Assembly: GCA_965371245.1 (NCBI GenBank)
Contig: CBDUXT010000027.1
Coordinates: 1 to 58,403, forward strand
Direction of reading: 5' to 3'
DNA length: 58,403 nt
DNA from: CBDUXT01 sp965371245
GTDB lineage: Bacteria; Planctomycetota; Phycisphaerae; UBA1845
The notes under the pieces are model-generated. The model saw nothing but the letters and a program-made list of their open reading frames with translations, did not search any database and was not told where the DNA came from. Of this stretch, positions 53,856 through 58,403 are shown one piece after another (position 1 is the stretch's first letter; each line of letters begins with the position of its first letter). The translations under genes and the position numbers were made by a program.

Positions 53856-54635
53856 ATGAAAACGATCGTGCTATCTACGCTGACGATTTCGGCTTTCGCT
53901 ACGGTGCGCCGGCTCGCGCTCGTTGTTTCGCTCGTTTTCCTACCGACCGGATGCAGCGAGTTTCTCTACCGCGACGACTACACACACTACCGTCCGCCCG
54001 TAGCCGGTCTCAATCGCATCGAGACCGTGACGCTCGAGAAGATGTCCGCCACCCAACCGGTCTCCGTGAAGGACGCCGCTGCCGGGCTCCTCAAACGTGG
54101 CGCGTCCGTGGCGCGGCCGGCGGAATCGATGCGGTTGACGCTTGCGCAAGTCCGTGCCTCGGCGCTGGCCAACAACCTCGACCTCAAGATTGAATGGGTC
54201 AATCCGCCGATCGACTCCGAGACGATCCTTGAGGAGGAGGCCCGGTTCGAGCCGTTGCTGTCCGCTGGTGCGACGCAGACTCGGTTTGACAACCCGCCGC
54301 GCTCGCCGGACGGCGAACCGACATCGTCTCGGGCCGCCTCCTACAACCTTGGCGTCACGGTGCCGCTTCGCACCGGGGGCACCGTCGATGTGAACTTCCT
54401 GTTGAATCGCTCGGACGACGATTCGCCGGGTCGCGACAGGTCGCGGGACGGCTCGTCTGACTTCGATCCCACCTACGACTCGGCTCTTGAGTTTTCGATC
54501 AGCCAACCGCTGCTTCGCAACGCCGGTATCCGCGCGAACACGCATCTCATCCGCGTCGCCAAGTATCGAAGAGACATTTCCGAGGCGCGCACGAAGCTGG
54601 CGGCGATCCGTATCCTGGCCGAGGCCGACAGCCGC
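53856..54635 (+). pseudogene. Truncated TolC-like outer-membrane efflux protein
   Basis: About 259 TolC-like residues remain of a usual 450-550. A lipoprotein signal is visible (VSLVFLPTGCSEF). Then RLTLAQVRASALANNLDLKIEWVNPPI, a common N-terminal motif of outer-membrane factors, EARFEPLLSAGATQ, VPLRTGGTVDVNF, and SISQPLLRNAGIRANTHLIRVAKYRRDISEARTKLAAIRILAEA. At about 54635 the reading meets sequence that is, on the other strand, the end of a transposase; the open frame to 54851 after this point is meaningless. Its place after the ADOP permease matches the usual exporter gene order. The gene is interrupted by insertion or by a deletion that came with the transposon. Confidence 0.85.
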
Positions 54636-55222
54636 CGCCAGCGTCTCCGGAAACCGTGCCGTGCAGAGCGGGTCACGATCGTGGATGAGATACCGCTTTC
54701 CGTTAAGCAGCCCGTCAAAGCAGTCCGTCAGATTCCGCGCAACTTGGGTCATCCATGTCCCGTTCGGATCCGGTGCGAGACCTGCAATCCTGACGCGGCG
54801 TGCCTGGAGCTCGATGACGACGAAAGCCATGTGGCGAACGAGGCCGGGTGAACGCGAATGGATTCATTCCGCGTCGTCGTTCTCGGACCCTCCGGCGCCG
54901 GCTCGATTCCGTCGCGTTTGAGGATACGGTTGACCCTTCCGTCGTACTTCCTGGCGATGCGCTTCAGGTGCCGTTGCAAGATCGTGGCTGGCGTCAGGAT
55001 ACACCAATACGTCGCCAGGAGCTTCCGCCCCAGCGCCTTGCCCTTCGCGGCCGGACGGCGCCGCTGATCGCCGTTCAAAGACAGCCGCTTTTCACCGAGC
55101 AACTCCCGAAGGGCGTGGTTTTCTTCCTTGAGAAACTCAACGGCGGCGGGTTGTTCCCGGTTCATCCATCCCGCCATCGCGATGACGAAGATACGCCAGT
55201 GGTTCAGATGCATCGCGGCCAT
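54636..55222 (-). pseudogene. Decayed DDE transposase/integrase
   Basis: On the minus strand, 55222 to about 54860 encodes LNHWRIFVIAMAGWMNREQPAAVEFLKEENHALRELLGEKRLSLNGDQRRRPAAKGKALGRKLLA, then TPATILQRHLKRIARKYDG, a typical integrase-core transposase start. The sequence then jumps directly to RVNRILKRDGIEPAPE, so about 80 residues are missing. After a frameshift near 54840 a second frame continues MAFVVIELQARRVRIAGLAPDPN, TQVARNLTDCFDG and GKRYLIHDRDPLCTARF, which includes the second catalytic Asp. The first Asp region (AATDFF-like) is deleted. It abuts and truncates the TolC-like gene. I see no terminal inverted repeats. Confidence 0.85.
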
Positions 55223-55485
55223 GTCTAGACGGAACCTGCAACCATGTCGAGAAAGCTGTCGGTCGATCGTGCCGCGAGGAATGACTCTCGAGCGAGTTTC
55301 CGGCCTCAGCCGATTATTGATACCCTACGAGATTCCCTGTCGATTCCGTGGAATCCGCTTTACCGCTCCTCCCGAACATGATACAGTTGGACCGGATTTG
55401 TTCTGGTCTGTTATCGGGAGTCGTCCCGAGGGGTGCGGGCCGGAGGGATTGAAGCACAGATCGTTGGGGGGTAGAGAGGGCAACC
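55223..55485. other. Intergenic region upstream of the metalloprotease
   Basis: This 263-base stretch between the transposase remnant and the metalloprotease start contains no gene I can support and no clear promoter. GGGGGGTAGAGAGGG lies just before the ATG. Confidence 0.5.
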
Positions 55486-58248
55486 ATGTCTTCAGTCTTC
55501 CTGCGCCGAAACCAAGTCGCGCGTGGCTTGAGGAGCCGGACAACACACCAGGGGCAACGAACTTTTCGGACAGGACCGGGGCTGATCAGCGCGTGCGTCG
55601 TGCTGACGATCGTGTCGAGCGACTTCGCACGCGGCGCACCCAATCCCCAACAGGAAAACCGCCGACAGCGGGTTACCGCACTGCTCTCCCTCCAGGCATG
55701 TACGCTGCAGCAGTTGTCCGTCGAAGTGGTCGCCGACACGTTGCGAACCGTCCTTCGCGTAGACGACGAAACCTGGACACTCGTTGCCACTCGCCATTCG
55801 CTGAGGTCAACGGATTTCCGTGTCCTTGTTCAGGAAACAGCGAACGGACCGCTCGTCGAGATCCCGGCTCCACCGGTTCGCACCTACCGAGGCACGATCC
55901 TTGAGCGGCCGGGCTTGGTGGCCACGCTGTCGTTCGCGGACGGGCGGTTGGTGGCGTCCATCAACACACCGACCGACGTGTACACCATCGAGCAGGTCGT
56001 GGGCCTCGGAGTTGACGCCCCCAAAGATGAGTACGTCGTCTATCGCAACTCGGACATGCTCGCCGACACGAAGCATCGTTGCGGCGTGGAGGATGGCTTG
56101 CAAGTCGATGGCGGCGAGTCCCTCTCGCCGCCCGGGACCGGCACGATCGCGGGCACGGGTTTCAGCGTTGCGGAGATCGCAGCCGATGCCGACTTTGAGT
56201 TCTTCGTGAAAAACGGAAGCGATGTATCCGCGACCGTCCTGGACATTGAAACGATCCTCGACGCCGTCAGTGCGGTGTATGAACGCGACGTGAATATCAC
56301 CTATGAGGTAACCACGATCATCGTACGCACCGTGGAAGAAGACCCGTTCACCTCGACCGACCCGTCCACCTTGCTCTGCGAGTTTCGAACCGCGTGGAAC
56401 ACCTCCCCGGAATTCTTCACCCAGCGCGACGTGACCCACCTGTTCACCGGGAAGGATCTCAACGGCGATAGCGTCGGAGCCGCCTTTCAGGGGCCCCTCT
56501 GCGCGCCGCCGGGCAACGTACCCGACTGCGGACCCATCGGCGTGTTCGCGTACGCCCTGGCGGAATCGTTCTTCAAGCCGTCGTTTAGCGCCCGCGTCGC
56601 GATATCCGCCCACGAACTGGGCCACATCTGGAACGCCCAGCACTGTGACATCGCGGGCGGCGCGTGCCACATCATGTGCGCCGCCATTGGAACGTTGGTT
56701 GCGGGTGCGTGCGGCAACGTCGAGGGCGAGAACCTGAACTTCAGTGCCATGCCCGTAGCGGCCATCACGGCCTTTCGCGACACTCTCAGCTGCCTCGACA
56801 CGCAGGGCTCTTCGCAATCCCTGCCGTTCTCCGACGATTTCCTCGCGGATCCGCCGGACCCCACCTTGTGGACCTTCGTGGACGGCGCCGAGGTGACCGG
56901 CGACGGCGCCAACGAGCCAAGCTCGCCCTTCGCATTGACGCTGAACGCAACCGGGTCACAGGCATTCCGGGACGACGAGATCCGCAGCAACTTCATTCTC
57001 CTCGGCCAGGCCGGCAGCGTGTCCTTGTCGTTCCACACCCAACACATCGGCGTGCCGAGTGGTGGCACGCTGGACATCGACTACCGCGCCGACAACCTCA
57101 CCTGGCAACCGCTCGATCAGATCGTTTCGGACGGCGTCGATCAGTCTGCGTTCGTTTCGCACATCCACGAGCTTCCCGCCGACGCATTGCACGACGAGTT
57201 CCGCATCCGTTTCCGGGTGGATGTGGACGACACGGCGGCCACGTGGTTTGTGGATAACGTAAGGGTGTTCGAGGGTTGCGCGACGAACGATCAATGCGAC
57301 GACACCATCGATTGCACGATCGACACCTGCGAGCCGACCACCGGAGTCTGCACGAACGCGCCCGACGACAGCCTTTGCGACGACCTGACCTTCTGCACGG
57401 GCGGTGCCACGTGTGACGTGTCGGTGGGCTGCCTTCCCGCCCCACCCGCGTGCCCCGCCGGGCTGTTTTGCCGGGAGAGCCCCTTGCCACACTGCGTGAT
57501 CTGCGACATCGACGCCCACTGCGATGACGGTGTTGCGTGCAACGGCCTTGAGACATGTGTCAATGACGAATGCCTGGAGGGCAACGCCCCGTGCGAGTCT
57601 CCACAAACATGCGATGCGCCGCTCGATCGCTGCGTCGATCCGTCCTGCGCCCCACCCACGATGGCGGCTGACTCGCCTCGGTACTTGGCCATCACACCGG
57701 CCGCCGGAACGGAGCCGATCAACTTGTTGGTCACGCCAAGTTGTGACCCGAGCGCCACGTTGTACGTGGCCGCGCCCACCGGTCCCGGCAACATTGCGAT
57801 CGCGACCGCCGACCCAAGCGACGCCGCGCTGTTGACACCGACGGAATGGGGCGGAACCGTCCACGTGACCGGAGAGGCGGTCGTACCCACCACGACCTAT
57901 CTCGCGTTCGCGAACTGCGGAACCGAAGCGCTTCCTCTGTTTTCGGTCTCGGACGACGCCACAACGGAGAAATGGGGCGACGTGGTCGGCTCGTTCGGGA
58001 ACGGGGCGTGGATGCCGCCGAACGGCGTCGTGGATATCCAAGATGTCGTCGCCATCCTTGATGGTTTCAGTGGCCGTCCGACAGCACCACCGGTGTACCA
58101 GGTCGATCTGTTCGGCGTCGGCGTGGGAGGCTTTACTTGTTCGCCCGACCAAGTAATCGGCATCATCCCCGACGTCACCAGCGCTCTCGACACGTTTGGC
58201 GGGAGCAGTTTTCCCGAAGCCACCGGTTGTTCGGTGCCGTGTCCATAG
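55486..58248 (+). CDS. Secreted metzincin-type metalloprotease with Cys-rich region and C-terminal WGD/dockerin-like module
   Basis: The 920-residue protein has a long signal region (hydrophobic segment LISACVVLTIVSSDFARG, about 33-50). A pro-domain-like part to about residue 190 is followed by a catalytic domain with the zinc motif HELGHIWNAQH (residues 376-386). The third His and the next residue Cys387 fit an M12-like metzincin, although a typical Met-turn is less clear (HIMCAAIGTL nearby). Residues about 445-600 form a jelly-roll beta domain. Residues about 605-720 are Cys-rich (CATNDQCDDTIDCTIDTC), like the start of the giant protein. The last 190 residues repeat the shared module: SPRYLAI, EKWGDVVGSF, then two dockerin-like loops PNGVVDIQDVVAILDGF and IIPDVTSALDTF. 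The shared ending suggests that both proteins are handled or anchored alike. It lies downstream of a decayed transposon, alone on its strand. Confidence 0.9.
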   Translation: MSSVFLRRNQVARGLRSRTTHQGQRTFRTGPGLISACVVLTIVSSDFARGAPNPQQENRRQRVTALLSLQACTLQQLSVEVVADTLRTVLRVDDETWTLVATRHSLRSTDFRVLVQETANGPLVEIPAPPVRTYRGTILERPGLVATLSFADGRLVASINTPTDVYTIEQVVGLGVDAPKDEYVVYRNSDMLADTKHRCGVEDGLQVDGGESLSPPGTGTIAGTGFSVAEIAADADFEFFVKNGSDVSATVLDIETILDAVSAVYERDVNITYEVTTIIVRTVEEDPFTSTDPSTLLCEFRTAWNTSPEFFTQRDVTHLFTGKDLNGDSVGAAFQGPLCAPPGNVPDCGPIGVFAYALAESFFKPSFSARVAISAHELGHIWNAQHCDIAGGACHIMCAAIGTLVAGACGNVEGENLNFSAMPVAAITAFRDTLSCLDTQGSSQSLPFSDDFLADPPDPTLWTFVDGAEVTGDGANEPSSPFALTLNATGSQAFRDDEIRSNFILLGQAGSVSLSFHTQHIGVPSGGTLDIDYRADNLTWQPLDQIVSDGVDQSAFVSHIHELPADALHDEFRIRFRVDVDDTAATWFVDNVRVFEGCATNDQCDDTIDCTIDTCEPTTGVCTNAPDDSLCDDLTFCTGGATCDVSVGCLPAPPACPAGLFCRESPLPHCVICDIDAHCDDGVACNGLETCVNDECLEGNAPCESPQTCDAPLDRCVDPSCAPPTMAADSPRYLAITPAAGTEPINLLVTPSCDPSATLYVAAPTGPGNIAIATADPSDAALLTPTEWGGTVHVTGEAVVPTTTYLAFANCGTEALPLFSVSDDATTEKWGDVVGSFGNGAWMPPNGVVDIQDVVAILDGFSGRPTAPPVYQVDLFGVGVGGFTCSPDQVIGIIPDVTSALDTFGGSSFPEATGCSVPCP

Positions 58249-58403
58249 GGCGCGGCCGGCACGGACTCGTGGCCATCGATCAACACCTCGTGTCATGACC
58301 CGGCGGCGCCTGCTCGCCCGCCGTGGTCAAACACGATCGAGTCGGCTTCCCCGCTGGACTTTCGCGTCTTGATCTGTTATGACTACCGATAATCACTCCG
58401 CCG
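58249..58403. other. End of window, no gene seen
   Basis: These 155 bases after the metalloprotease stop carry no supported feature. A gene may continue beyond the window. Confidence 0.4.

Overview
The window reads as chromosome from a high-GC, Gram-negative, didermal bacterium, most likely a member of Planctomycetota and probably of the Phycisphaerae or a related lineage. The main evidence is a 3847-residue secreted cysteine-rich protein and a secreted metalloprotease that share a C-terminal module with a WGD motif and two dockerin-like calcium loops, an architecture I associate with that group. Other support comes from an ADOP-type ABC permease, a TMTC-like membrane protein with TPRs, FliM, PilT and many short palindromic repeats between genes. 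There is no rRNA or tRNA gene, so placement is inferred from protein families only. No CRISPR array was seen.

Layout. From 0.5 to 5 kb lie ispG (isoprenoid synthesis) and a run of three exported proteins: a CsgG-like TPR lipoprotein, a protein with three LPP20-like repeats, and a small proline-rich lipoprotein. From 5.6 to 9.1 kb lie an ECF sigma factor, a coupled membrane protein with a duplicated sensor domain, and a secreted protein made of six exact 47-residue six-cysteine repeats. From 9.3 to 11.0 kb lie ribE and pdxA (cofactor synthesis), overlapping by 4 bases. From 11.3 to 16.5 kb is a small exopolysaccharide locus: a Wza-like lipoprotein, a tyrosine autokinase and a glycosyltransferase on the minus strand, with a divergent ExeA-like ATPase. 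Then come fliM, pilT and the giant gene (19.5-31.1 kb).

From 32 to 42.7 kb lie kynB-like and RidA-like genes (tryptophan or aromatic-amine catabolism), mdh, an M28 peptidase, two GT-C type membrane proteins, a SEC-C/TPR protein and a small lipoprotein. From 43 to 50 kb lie a lower-GC orphan secreted protein, a 1267-residue fusion of an M14 carboxypeptidase with a DPP-IV-like S9 peptidase, and a short pseudopilin-like protein. From 50.1 to 55.2 kb is a collapsed export locus: a 5'-truncated NtrY-type kinase, a good sigma-54 promoter, an adaptor/ABC-ATPase chimera, a rearranged and frameshifted ADOP permease, and a TolC-like gene cut off by a decayed transposase. The window ends with the metalloprotease.

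The less usual content is the set of repeat-built secreted proteins (six-cysteine repeats, giant protein, metalloprotease with the shared terminal module) and a mobile-repeat landscape. The main mobile repeat is a 153-bp MITE-like element with CTAG ends, present in three copies. Two of these supply the stop codon of the gene they abut. Several further palindrome families also occur.
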